A stretch of DNA of 64,000 nucleotides, taken from the NCBI GenBank assembly GCA_040081465.1, contig JBEBGL010000002.1, forward strand, positions 256,336-320,335, written 5' to 3'. This DNA comes from UBA668 sp040081465 (GTDB taxonomy: Bacteria; Actinomycetota; Acidimicrobiia; Acidimicrobiales; Ilumatobacteraceae). Made by a program: the position numbers and the translations under genes. Shown one piece after another: positions 8,717-16,541 of the stretch (position 1 is the first letter of the stretch; every line of letters starts with the position of its first letter). The notes under the pieces were generated by a model. The model saw only the letters and a list, made by a program, of their open reading frames with translations, had not been told where the DNA came from and did no database searches.

Positions 8717-9567
8717 GACTTCTTACCTCCGGCAGCCTTCTTGGCTGGCGCCTTTTTGGCAGGGGCTTTCTTCGCCGTTGACTTGGCAGGTGCCTTCTTG
8801 GCAGGCGTCTTGGCCGGAGCCTTTGCAGGTGCCTTCTTCGCAACTGCCTTGGCAGGCGCCTTTGCCGTTGACGTGCTGGCGGCGGGCTTCTTCGCAGGAG
8901 CCTTCTTCACCGGACCGGTAATCGGCTCACGCGTCTTCACTGTCTCGGTGCCCTTCTTGGCGGTGCCGGGCAAGGTCGCTTCGCTGAACACGACGTAGTC
9001 GTTGCACAGAATGTCGTAAGCGTTGAGCTCGCTTGATTCGATCAACTGCACTTCCGGCAAGTTGAGGAAGCTGCGGATGGTGTTGGTGTCTTCGATGTTG
9101 ACTACGACCAACGCCTTGCCATCAATGCCCAGCGCGTTCAACGCGGCCTTCGCATCTTTGGTCTTCGGTGCTTCGAAGCTCCACTGATCGATGACGACGA
9201 CCTTGCCTTCGGCGGCGCGATCGCTAAGTGCCGAACGCAACGCGGCCTTGATCATCTTCTTCGGGGTCTTCTGGTCGTACTTGCGTGGCTTCGGGCCGAG
9301 CGCTACACCACCACCGCTGAAGTGCGGTGCGCGGATCGAGCCCTGACGAGCGTTGCCAGTGCCCTTCTGCTTGAACGGCTTCTTGCCACCACCGCGTACT
9401 TCCGAGCGAGTCTTGGTGCTCTGCGTACCCGAGCGACGAGCGGCCAACTGAGCCGTGACGACTTGGTGCATCAGCGGAACGTTCGGTTGAATTCCGAACA
9501 ACTCGGCGTCGAGCGTCAGTGAACCATTTGCCTTGCCGGCAACAGTTTGCAATGCGACGGTGGTCAT
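8713..9567 (-). CDS. rplD: 50S ribosomal protein L4 with a Lys/Ala/Pro histone-H1-like tail
   Basis: L4 reaches into the exit tunnel and in many bacteria represses the S10 operon. Residues 1 to about 210 are a normal L4, including the tunnel-loop region GGGKKPFKQKGTGNARQGS. Residues about 215-284 are an extra tail of repeated KAPAKKA-type units ending KKAAGGKKS, resembling the C-terminal domain of histone H1. The usual length is about 205-225, so the tail adds about 65 residues. The DNA under it is internally repetitive. The start overlaps rplC by four bases. Confidence 0.96.
   Translation of the reverse strand: MTTVALQTVAGKANGSLTLDAELFGIQPNVPLMHQVVTAQLAARRSGTQSTKTRSEVRGGGKKPFKQKGTGNARQGSIRAPHFSGGGVALGPKPRKYDQKTPKKMIKAALRSALSDRAAEGKVVVIDQWSFEAPKTKDAKAALNALGIDGKALVVVNIEDTNTIRSFLNLPEVQLIESSELNAYDILCNDYVVFSEATLPGTAKKGTETVKTREPITGPVKKAPAKKPAASTSTAKAPAKAVAKKAPAKAPAKTPAKKAPAKSTAKKAPAKKAPAKKAAGGKKS
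8722..8920 (-). repeat. Degenerate short tandem repeat encoding the L4 Lys/Ala/Pro tail
   Basis: The 3' end of rplD is made of imperfect units of about 12-15 nt built on the codons for Ala-Pro-Ala-Lys-Lys and Ala-Pro-Ala-Lys. On the + strand the repeated theme is a gcctt-ctt-ggc-ggcgc type pattern. Units differ mainly at third positions, so the repeat is kept at the protein level more than at the DNA level. Such tracts are prone to length change by slippage or recombination. Confidence 0.75.
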
Positions 9568-10208
9568 GACTTCTCCTTCGCCTTCACTGCGTTACGAACG
9601 ATGACAACGCCACCCTTGGGGCCTGGCACCGAACCACGAACGAGCAACAAGTTGCGCTCGGGATCGGCCTCGACGACTTCAAGGTTCAACGTGGTTACTT
9701 GTTCGTGACCCATGTGGCCCGACATCTTCAAGCCCTTGAACACACGACCGGGATAACTGCACGAGCCGATTGCACCCGGCACACGGTGAGCCTTGTGGTT
9801 ACCGTGGCTGGCGCCTTGGCCGGCGAAGTTGTGACGCTTCATCGTGCCGGCGAAGCCCTTGCCCTTGCTGACCGCGGTGACATCGACGAGCTCGCCCTTG
9901 ATGAGGGTGTCGACCTTGATCTCTTGGCCGACTTCGAATCCATCGACCGAGTCGAGACGAAGTTCTACGAGCCGACGACCAGCGTCGACACCAGCCTTCG
10001 AGAAGTGACCCGCTTCGGGCTTGCTGAGCTTCTTCGCATCGCGGAAGCCATACGTCACTTGCAGTGCCGTGTAGCCGTCGCGCTCGGTGGTCTTCACCTG
10101 CACGATGCGCGCGGGCTCGACGCGAAGCACGGTGACAGGGACGACCTTGTCGTCGACCCACACCTGGCTCATGGCGACCTTTTCGCCAACTATCGCTTTC
10201 AGTGCCAT
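9564..10208 (-). CDS. rplC: 50S ribosomal protein L3
   Basis: L3 starts 50S assembly and lies close to the peptidyl-transferase centre. The 214-residue product has the typical MALKAIVGEKVAMSQVW start and the signature GTMKRHNFAGQGASHGNHKAHR, followed by PGRVFKGLKMSGHMG. Because rpsJ is separated from it by an opposite-strand gene, rplC is the first gene of its transcript here. About 170 nt of leader with several stem-loops precede it. It overlaps rplD by four bases. Confidence 0.98.
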   Translation of the reverse strand: MALKAIVGEKVAMSQVWVDDKVVPVTVLRVEPARIVQVKTTERDGYTALQVTYGFRDAKKLSKPEAGHFSKAGVDAGRRLVELRLDSVDGFEVGQEIKVDTLIKGELVDVTAVSKGKGFAGTMKRHNFAGQGASHGNHKAHRVPGAIGSCSYPGRVFKGLKMSGHMGHEQVTTLNLEVVEADPERNLLLVRGSVPGPKGGVVIVRNAVKAKEKS

Positions 10209-10229
10209 CTCGGCAGCCTTTTCGGTTGG

Positions 10230-10374
10230 ACCCGGAAGTTCGGGTATTCGGATTTACACGCAAATGCTCCGCTGGCCAGACGGCCGGCGGAGCACCGGAG
10301 TTGGTTATCGCTGTGAGGTTTCCCGCGAGCGGGACCGGCACAGACATCGATTGCAGTGCGCCGTCTAGAAGACG
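10230..10374 (-). promoter_or_regulatory. Structured leader upstream of rplC (four stem-loops)
   Basis: Between the candidate promoter and the rplC start I see four short inverted repeats: 10362-10374 (5-bp stem, 3-nt loop), 10321-10334 (5-bp stem, 4-nt loop), 10267-10292 (11-bp stem with one G-U pair and a 4-nt AGAC loop) and 10230-10245 (5-bp stem, 6-nt loop). The 10267-10292 hairpin is the strongest. In other bacteria L4 controls the S10 operon through a leader hairpin. Whether this leader has such a role is inference. Confidence 0.45.
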
Positions 10375-10387
10375 CACAGGACGTGAA

Positions 10388-10417
10388 ACTCTATCGGGAG
10401 CCAGCGATTTCCGGCAA
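10388..10417 (-). promoter_or_regulatory. Candidate promoter for the rplC-secY operon
   Basis: On the minus strand a TTGCCG hexamer (10417-10412) is followed after 18 nt by TAGAGT (10393-10388), matching the TTGnnn/TAnnnT pattern of the housekeeping actinobacterial sigma factor. It would place the transcript start near 10381 and leave a leader of about 170 nt. It lies inside the only gap available between rplC and the opposite-strand methyltransferase. Confidence 0.4.
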
Positions 10418-10455
10418 CCCAGGGTTTCAAGCGTTCCGGGGCTGGCGCCGAGCCA

Positions 10456-10467
10456 TAGCTTGGGGAT
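10456..10467 (+). promoter_or_regulatory. Candidate leaderless -10 element for the methyltransferase gene
   Basis: TAGCTT at 10456-10461 fits TAnnnT and ends 6 nt before the ATG at 10468, so a transcript would begin at or next to the start codon. No clear -35 hexamer is visible. The same spacing recurs at many genes in this window. Confidence 0.35.
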
Positions 10468-11332
10468 ATGGCCAGCGAGGACACGCACAGTCTCGGCTAC
10501 CACCAGGTCGACGAACATCCGAATGTGCCGGTGCTTGTAGCCACGATGGACTCGACCGCCAAATGGGAGGCAGTCCGCCAGCTGCGCGCGTGGGGAACGA
10601 CGTGAGCTGGGGCTGGTCGCCGGTCAACGGCTGATCGACGTTGGCTGTGGCCTCGGCGAGGCGGCGCTCGCCCTCGCTGCCGATCTCGGCGACGATGGCG
10701 AGATCGTCGGTATCGATGTGTCCGCCGAGATGCTGCGAGTCGCCCAATCGAAGGCGGCCGACGCACGCTGCCGGGTGCGCTTCACCCTTGGTGACGCCCT
10801 CGCGCTCGCCGAACCTGACGATTCTTTCGACGCGGCGCGATCCGAACGCACGCTTCAGTGGCTCACCGACCCAATGGCTGCCGTCGCCGAAATGGCGCGC
10901 GTGGTGCGACCAGGTGGCCGAGTGTCGCTCATCGACACCGACTGGTCAACGCTTGCGATCGAAGTCGGCGACGACGAACTCGCCGGGAAGGTTCGCAACG
11001 CAATGAGCATCGAGCGAGGCCGACCATCGAACATCGGACGACGACTCCATGAACTCGTCCGCGATGCGGGCTTGTCACCAGTCGCCAGAACGGAGGGCAC
11101 ACACACCTGGACCGCTTGGAACCCCGACGAGTCACAGGCACCCGACGGTTGCTTCTCGATGCAGAGTCTCGCCGGTGATCTCGTAGACAAAGAACAACTG
11201 GCGCCAGAAGCGCGCGATCAGTTTGTGTCGAAGATCCAGCAAGCAGCCCGAGAGAGTCGATTCTCGATGAGCCTCACGATGTACGCCGTGGTGGCCGTAG
11301 CCCCAGCCCGAGCTAGTTGGACTGGATTTTGA
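10468..11332 (+). pseudogene. Class I SAM-dependent methyltransferase, reading frame split by a 1-nt insertion
   Basis: Two frames make up one methyltransferase. The first, from the ATG at 10468, encodes MASEDTHSLGYHQVDEHPNV through LRAWGTT and stops at 10603-10605. The second, in the next frame, continues with ERRELGLVAGQRLIDVGCGL, the SAM-binding motif I, then IVGIDVSAEML, LGDALALAEPDDSFDAARSE and VVRPGGRVSLIDTDW. Removing one G from the GGGG run at 10592-10595 restores one frame of 287 residues with RAWERRELGL at the junction. The longest undisturbed frame begins at the GTG 10718 and lacks motif I. The 3' end overlaps the rpsJ 3' end by 20 nt on the other strand. The substrate is unknown. 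The frameshift could be real decay, a recent mutation or a sequencing or assembly error. Confidence 0.8.
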
Positions 11333-11627
11333 TTTCGATATCTACGCCTGCTGGCAGCTCGATGCGCTGCAGGCTGTCGATCGTCTTCGCATTCGGGTCG
11401 ACGATGTCGATCAGGCGCTTGTGTACGCGCATCTCGAAATGCTCGCGAGAGTCCTTGTCGATGTGCGGTCCACGAATCACCGTGTAGCGGTGCTTGTCGG
11501 TCGGCAACGGGATTGGCCCCCGCACCGTGGCGTTCGTACGAGTGACCGTCTCGACGATCTTGCGGGTCGACTGGTCGATGATCTCGTGATCGAACGCCTT
11601 CAAACGGATGCGGATGCTTTGCGCCAT
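11313..11627 (-). CDS. rpsJ: 30S ribosomal protein S10
   Basis: S10 is a 30S head protein and also the NusE antitermination factor. The 104-residue product begins MAQSIRIRLKAFDHEIIDQS and carries the signature RGPHIDKDSREHFEMRVHKR. Length is normal. It follows tuf by 21 nt. Unlike in most bacteria it is not followed directly by rplC: a convergent methyltransferase gene overlaps its 3' end. Confidence 0.98.
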   Translation of the reverse strand: MAQSIRIRLKAFDHEIIDQSTRKIVETVTRTNATVRGPIPLPTDKHRYTVIRGPHIDKDSREHFEMRVHKRLIDIVDPNAKTIDSLQRIELPAGVDIEIKIQSN

Positions 11628-11648
11628 GATGATTACGTGGGCCGTTCT

Positions 11649-12833
11649 CTACTTGGTGATCTTTGTTACGCGGCCGGCGCCGACGGTGCGGCCACCCTCG
11701 CGGATGGCGAAACGTAGGCCTTCGTCCATCGCGATCGCCTTACCAAGCTCAACCGAGATTGCGACGTTGTCACCAGGCATAACCATCTCGGTACCGGCGG
11801 GGAGCTGGATGGTGCCAGTCACGTCGGTGGTACGGAAGAAGAACTGCGGGCGATAGTTGTTGAAGAACGGCTTATGACGCCCACCCTCACCCGAAGTGAG
11901 GACGTAGACCTGGCCCTCGAAGTTGGTGTGCGGAGTGATGCTGCCTGGCTTGCACAACACCTGGCCACGCTCGACATCTTCCTTCTTCGTACCGCGCAGC
12001 AGTGCGCCGATGTTGTCGCCCGCCATGCCCTCATCCAAGAGCTTGCGGAACATCTCAACACCAGTACACACAGTCTTTTGCGTGTCCCTGAGGCCGACGA
12101 TTTCGATTTCGTCGCCGGTGTGGACTTTGCCCTGCTCAACCTTGCCGGTGACGACCGTGCCGCGACCGGTGATGGTGAACACGTCTTCGATCGGCATCAA
12201 GAACGGCTTGTCGAGTTCGCGCACAGGTTCCGGAACGCTTGCGTCGCATGCGTCCATTAGTTCCATGATCTTGGCCTGCCACGCCTCGTCGCCTTCCAGC
12301 GCCTTCAACGCCGAAACGCGGACTACGGGGGCGGTGTCACCAGGGAACTCGTACTCCGACAACAGTTCGCGGACTTCGAGCTCGACTAGTTCGAGGAGTT
12401 CTTCGTCTTCCACCATGTCGGCCTTATTCAAGGCGACCACGATGTAAGGCACGCCAACCTGACGGGCCAACAACACGTGCTCACGGGTCTGGGGCATCGG
12501 ACCATCGGTGGCGGCCACTACGAGGATTGCTCCGTCGACCTGCGCGGCGCCGGTGATCATGTTCTTGATGTAGTCAGCGTGACCAGGCATATCGACATGC
12601 GCATAGTGACGCTTCGCGGTCTCGTACTCGATGTGCGCGATCGAGATCGTGATACCACGAGCCTTCTCTTCCGGCGCCTTATCGATCTGATCGAACGGCG
12701 TATACGTCGCCAACCCCTTACCCGCCAACGTCTTAGAAATCGCAGCAGTCAAAGTCGTCTTCCCATGGTCAATATGACCCATAGTTCCGATATTGACATG
12801 TGGCTTATTGCGCTCAAACTTGGCCTTGCTCAT
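11649..12833 (-). CDS. tuf: Elongation factor Tu
   Basis: EF-Tu delivers aminoacyl-tRNA to the ribosome as a GTP complex. The 394-residue product has all G motifs: GHIDHGKT, the switch I ARGITIS, the G3 segment MPGHADY and NKAD. Domains 2 and 3 follow in normal order, ending GRTVGAGRVTKITK. It begins 85 nt after fusA with a GGAG ribosome site and probably its own promoter, giving the usual extra expression. The first about 100 nt have lower GC than the rest of the gene, which would keep the start region open. Confidence 0.98.
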   Translation of the reverse strand: MSKAKFERNKPHVNIGTMGHIDHGKTTLTAAISKTLAGKGLATYTPFDQIDKAPEEKARGITISIAHIEYETAKRHYAHVDMPGHADYIKNMITGAAQVDGAILVVAATDGPMPQTREHVLLARQVGVPYIVVALNKADMVEDEELLELVELEVRELLSEYEFPGDTAPVVRVSALKALEGDEAWQAKIMELMDACDASVPEPVRELDKPFLMPIEDVFTITGRGTVVTGKVEQGKVHTGDEIEIVGLRDTQKTVCTGVEMFRKLLDEGMAGDNIGALLRGTKKEDVERGQVLCKPGSITPHTNFEGQVYVLTSGEGGRHKPFFNNYRPQFFFRTTDVTGTIQLPAGTEMVMPGDNVAISVELGKAIAMDEGLRFAIREGGRTVGAGRVTKITK

Positions 12834-12882
12834 CGCAGTCTCCGTTGTCGGGAATCAATTGGGGTTGTCAAAGAACGTTGCG

Positions 12883-12910
12883 AGTGTAGCGGCAAGCGCC
12901 AGCACTACAA
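12883..12910 (-). promoter_or_regulatory. Candidate internal promoter for tuf
   Basis: In the fusA-tuf gap the minus strand reads TTGTAG (12910-12905), 16 nt, then TACACT (12888-12883). The transcript start would be near 12876, leaving a leader of about 43 nt and a GGAG site before the tuf ATG. A separate tuf promoter inside the str operon is common in bacteria. Confidence 0.35.
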
Positions 12911-12918
12911 CAGGTGAA

Positions 12919-15018
12919 CTATTCGCCGCGAACTCGCTTGATGATGTCGGTGGCGATGTTGGTCGGCACTTCCATGTACATGGCGAACTGCATCGTGTAG
13001 GTGGCGCGGCCCTGGGTGCGGCTGCGAAGGTCGGTCGAGTAACCGAACATTTCGCTCAGCGGGATCTGCGCCTTGATGGTCTGCGCATTGCCACGAGCTT
13101 CCATGCCCTCGATGCGGCCACGACGGCTGGACAAGTCGCCCATCACGTCGCCCATGTAGTCGTCGGGGGTGACGACCTCAACCGCCATGATCGGCTCGAG
13201 GATGACCGGCTTGGCCAATTCGGCGGCCTTCTTGAACACCATCTGGCCGGCGATCTTGAATGCCATTTCCGACGAGTCGACGTCGTGATACTGACCGTCG
13301 ACAAGGGTGGCCTTCACGTCGACCGTCGGGTAGCCGGCGAGCACGCCCGAATCGAGCGCGCTCTGGATGCCCTGGTTGGTCGGGTTGATGTATTCGCGCG
13401 GGATCTTGCCGCCGCTGATCTTGTCGACGAACTCGTAACCCTTGCCCGGGTTGGGCTCGAGGTTGATCTTGACGACAGCGAACTGGCCGGAACCACCGGA
13501 CTGCTTGATGTGGCGGTACTCGACAGTCTCGACCTTCTTGGTAATGGTCTCGCGGTACGCCACTTGCGGCTTACCGACAGTGGCGACGACGCCGAACTCG
13601 CGCATCATGCGATCGACGAGGATCTCGAGGTGCAACTCGCCCATGCCTGAGATGACGGTCTGGCCGGTCTCTTCGTCCGAGCGAACGCGGAAGGTCGGGT
13701 CTTCATCGCTGAGCGACTTGAGCGCCTTGCCCAACTTGTCTTGGTCGTCCTTCGTCTTCGGCTCGATGGCCACGTGGATCACGGGCTCGGGGAAGATCAT
13801 GCGCTCGAGGATGATCGGGTTGCTGCGATCGCACAGCGTGTCGCCGGTAGTCGTGTCCTTGAAGCCAAGGCCAGCGACGATGTCGCCCGCCATCGCAACG
13901 TCGAGGTCTTCGCGCTGGTTGGCGTGCATTAGGAGAATTCGGCCAAGGCGCTCTTTGCGCTCCTTGGTCGAGTTGTAGACCTCTTCACCCTTGTTGATCG
14001 AGCCCGAGTAAACGCGGAAGTAGGTGAGCTTGCCGAACGGGTCGGCCACGATCTTGAAGGCCAGCGCCGCGAACGGCTCGGACTCGGATGGCTTGCGGTA
14101 GAGGACTTCTTCCTCGTGGTTGGGCTTGGTACCCGCCGTCGGCGGAATGTCGAGCGGGCTGGGAAGGAAGTCGATGACCGCGTCGAGCATCGGCTGCACG
14201 CCCTTGTTCTTGAACGCAGAACCGCACAGGATCGGAACGAAGTCGAAGGCGAGTGTGCCCTTACGGATCGCGCGCTTGACTTCGTCTTCGGTGACTGATT
14301 CGCCGGCGAGGTACTTCTCGAGCAACTCGTCGTCGCTGGTCGCGATGGTTTCCATCATCGCCTCGCGGTACTCCGCAGCCTGCTGTGCCATGTCGGCCGG
14401 AATGTCGACTTCGTCCCACTTGGCACCGAGTTCTTCGTCGGCCCAAATGAGCGCCTTCATCTTCACTAGGTCGATGAGGCCGATGAACGGCTTGTTGCTC
14501 TCCGGGCCGCCTGAACCAATCGGAAGATGCAGCACAGCGGGCACTGCTTGCAAACGGGTCTTCACCATGTCGACGGTGCGATAGAAGTCGGCGCCGATGC
14601 GGTCCATCTTGTTGACGAAGCACATGCGCGGCACTTTGTACTTGTTGGCCTGACGCCACACGGTCTCGGTCTGCGGCTCGACGCCAGCTACCGAGTCGAA
14701 GACGGTGACAGCACCGTCGAGCACGCGCAGCGAACGCTCGACCTCGATGGTGAAGTCGACGTGGCCGGGGGTATCGATGATGTTGATGCGGTGGTCGTTC
14801 CAGATGCACGTCGTGGCAGCGGAAGTGATGGTGATGCCGCGCTCTTGCTCTTGCGCCATGTGGTCCATGACCGCCGCGCCGTCGTGCACTTCACCGATCT
14901 TGTAGCTCTTGCCGGTGTAGTAGAGGATGCGCTCGGTGGTGGTCGTCTTACCGGCGTCGATGTGGGCCATGATGCCGATATTGCGGGTGCGCTCAAGGGG
15001 AAACTCGCGCTTAGCCAT
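12919..15018 (-). CDS. fusA: Elongation factor G
   Basis: EF-G drives ribosomal translocation by GTP hydrolysis. The 699-residue product has the G domain with AHIDAGKTTTTERILYYTG, RGITITSAAT, DTPGHVDF and NKMDR, followed by domains II-V including the domain IV loop and the end KRVRGE. Length is normal. No rpsG or rpsL lies upstream: a NERD-domain gene on the same strand is 186 nt away, so the str operon is broken at this point. Confidence 0.98.
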   Translation of the reverse strand: MAKREFPLERTRNIGIMAHIDAGKTTTTERILYYTGKSYKIGEVHDGAAVMDHMAQEQERGITITSAATTCIWNDHRINIIDTPGHVDFTIEVERSLRVLDGAVTVFDSVAGVEPQTETVWRQANKYKVPRMCFVNKMDRIGADFYRTVDMVKTRLQAVPAVLHLPIGSGGPESNKPFIGLIDLVKMKALIWADEELGAKWDEVDIPADMAQQAAEYREAMMETIATSDDELLEKYLAGESVTEDEVKRAIRKGTLAFDFVPILCGSAFKNKGVQPMLDAVIDFLPSPLDIPPTAGTKPNHEEEVLYRKPSESEPFAALAFKIVADPFGKLTYFRVYSGSINKGEEVYNSTKERKERLGRILLMHANQREDLDVAMAGDIVAGLGFKDTTTGDTLCDRSNPIILERMIFPEPVIHVAIEPKTKDDQDKLGKALKSLSDEDPTFRVRSDEETGQTVISGMGELHLEILVDRMMREFGVVATVGKPQVAYRETITKKVETVEYRHIKQSGGSGQFAVVKINLEPNPGKGYEFVDKISGGKIPREYINPTNQGIQSALDSGVLAGYPTVDVKATLVDGQYHDVDSSEMAFKIAGQMVFKKAAELAKPVILEPIMAVEVVTPDDYMGDVMGDLSSRRGRIEGMEARGNAQTIKAQIPLSEMFGYSTDLRSRTQGRATYTMQFAMYMEVPTNIATDIIKRVRGE

Positions 15019-15135
15019 CTCAGGTTTCTCTCTCTACTGGTGTCGTGCAGGTTCGGTCGTGTGGGCCAAAATCGGCCACAAGCACGGCTTCACACGCTAT
15101 CGGCGGACTGGGTCAACCCGAACCACGACTTGACC

Positions 15136-15173
15136 CGAGTGTTTCGTGCCTGCACACGGGCAGGAAACACTCG
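15136..15173 (-). terminator. Strong hairpin between the NERD gene and fusA
   Basis: A 10-bp arm CGAGTGTTTC (15136-15145) pairs with GAAACACTCG (15164-15173), and an inner TGCC/GGCA 4-bp stem extends it. The loop is 8 nt. It lies about 32 nt after the stop of the upstream minus-strand gene. There is no U-tract, but actinobacterial terminators often lack one. An 11-nt copy of the right arm, AAACACTCGAC, recurs at 15194-15204 immediately after the upstream stop. Confidence 0.5.
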
Positions 15174-15204
15174 ACGCACCCAGAGCCTGCAGCAAACACT
15201 CGAC

Positions 15205-16473
15205 TTAGCAGGCGGTGGCGGGGGCCGTTACCGGGGTGGGGGTGTTTGTGCTGCGACTGCCGTCGAGGAGGACGGCGCTGATGCGAATCGTGTACGAGGC
15301 GTTCGCGGGCTGGCCGTGCAGGATCGCCGACGTGTCTTCGGCGGCGTTCTTCCAGCCCGTCAGGCTGACCCAGGAATCGGTGATCAACATTTCGACGTCG
15401 TACTCGGCGAGGTCTGGGATGTCGCCAGGCCAAGTCGGCACCAGTTCCCAACCGGCTCCTGGCACCGGACAAATCGCGGTGTACTGAACCAGAGGTGCCG
15501 GCAACGCGTTCATGACGGCTGTCGTCGTCGGAGCAGGCGGCGCGACAGTCGTCGATACGTCGGTCGTTGACGCGTCGGTCGTTGACGAGTCGACGCTCGA
15601 TGCCACCGAGGAACCCGGGGTGTCCGACTTGTCGTCGCTCCAGACGAGACGCACGAGCGATCCGATCGCGACCGCGAGCAAACAGAGAGCAGCGATGACC
15701 ACACCGACACCCCACGCCGATCGGCGCCGAGGAGCTTTGCCGCGGGCAGGAGGAATCACAATCGCTGGCTCAACACGCGCGACAGGGGTCGCCACCGGAC
15801 GGGCCGCGACTTGTCCGGCCATCGGGTCGGGGTTTGGCAGTCGCATGCCGCGATCGGGCACCGCCACGGGTGCGCCGGTCGCTCCATCGATGCGCTCTAC
15901 CGCGCCGGGCGTATGCAGCATGGGCATTGCACGTTGCGTGATGTCATAAACCTTGTCGGGGCCAAGCAGGGTGTGCGCGCCACGGGTGATTACTCGCACG
16001 ATGTTCTCGTCGGCCGTCACCAACACGCCGTCGACGACACCGGGTGTAGCAGCGGGAAGCAATGTGTCGAGCAAGGCGAGCACCGGCACGACCGGCGTTG
16101 CCAACGTCTGCGTCATCAACTCCGACTCGACGCGCGCGCCCTCAAGAACGCTGCGCATCGAACGATCGCCCGCCCACAATTGACCGTCGCGATAGTCGAT
16201 GTGCTCTCCGTAGCGACGACTGACAACGATGAAGGCTCCACCAGGTCCGACGACCACGTGGTCGATCGTGCCCTTCGAGCCCGGAACATTTAGGTCGTGC
16301 ATGATTGCGTACGCCGCTGGCAGCTTGGCCAGCACCTCGCGCATCGTGGCCTGGTCGGCGGCAATCGTCTCCAGCCAGTTGGCTTCCAGCGTCAACCGAT
16401 CCGCGGTCGCGCGGCGCTGCCCTGCGTGGTGTCGCGCACTGCCGCCTGGAACTCCGCCTTCAATCACGACCAT
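15205..16473 (-). CDS. NERD-domain protein with one membrane segment and a secreted C-terminal part
   Basis: This 422-residue protein begins with a nuclease-related (NERD) domain. Around residues 65-100 it reads GSKGTIDHVVVGPGGAFIVV, the core of that fold, with Asp71 at the position often catalytic in the related endonuclease superfamily. A Pro/Arg-rich linker is followed by one membrane helix (about 253-277), a Ser/Thr-rich linker, and an external domain of about 100 residues that may be beta-sandwich (WVSLTGWKNAAEDTSAI, then YTIRISAVLLDG). NERD proteins are suspected DNA-processing factors, but no specific role can be given. The start at 16471-16473 has no clear ribosome site. It lies head-to-head with the ABC exporter gene at 16542. 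Confidence 0.75.
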   Translation of the reverse strand: MVVIEGGVPGGSARHHAGQRRATADRLTLEANWLETIAADQATMREVLAKLPAAYAIMHDLNVPGSKGTIDHVVVGPGGAFIVVSRRYGEHIDYRDGQLWAGDRSMRSVLEGARVESELMTQTLATPVVPVLALLDTLLPAATPGVVDGVLVTADENIVRVITRGAHTLLGPDKVYDITQRAMPMLHTPGAVERIDGATGAPVAVPDRGMRLPNPDPMAGQVAARPVATPVARVEPAIVIPPARGKAPRRRSAWGVGVVIAALCLLAVAIGSLVRLVWSDDKSDTPGSSVASSVDSSTTDASTTDVSTTVAPPAPTTTAVMNALPAPLVQYTAICPVPGAGWELVPTWPGDIPDLAEYDVEMLITDSWVSLTGWKNAAEDTSAILHGQPANASYTIRISAVLLDGSRSTNTPTPVTAPATAC

Positions 16474-16541
16474 TTATCGGCACCAATTCGCCTCACCTTG
16501 ACCGAAGCTTGACGGTTCTGGCCGGGCATGATGGCACCCGC

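Noticed and set aside
12866..12871. Perfect TTGACA on the minus strand just upstream of tuf
   Set aside because: No TAnnnT hexamer lies 16-19 nt downstream; the tuf ribosome site and start codon occupy that space. The TTGTAG/TACACT pair slightly upstream fits better.
14527..15570. Long + strand frame (347 codons) opposite fusA
   Set aside because: It lies antisense to a clear EF-G gene. Its composition follows from the complementary codon positions of a high-GC gene, and it shows no domain pattern or start signal. The same applies to long frames opposite rpsC/rplV, rplB, the second ABC subunit (shifted frame) and the MFS-ATPase fusion.
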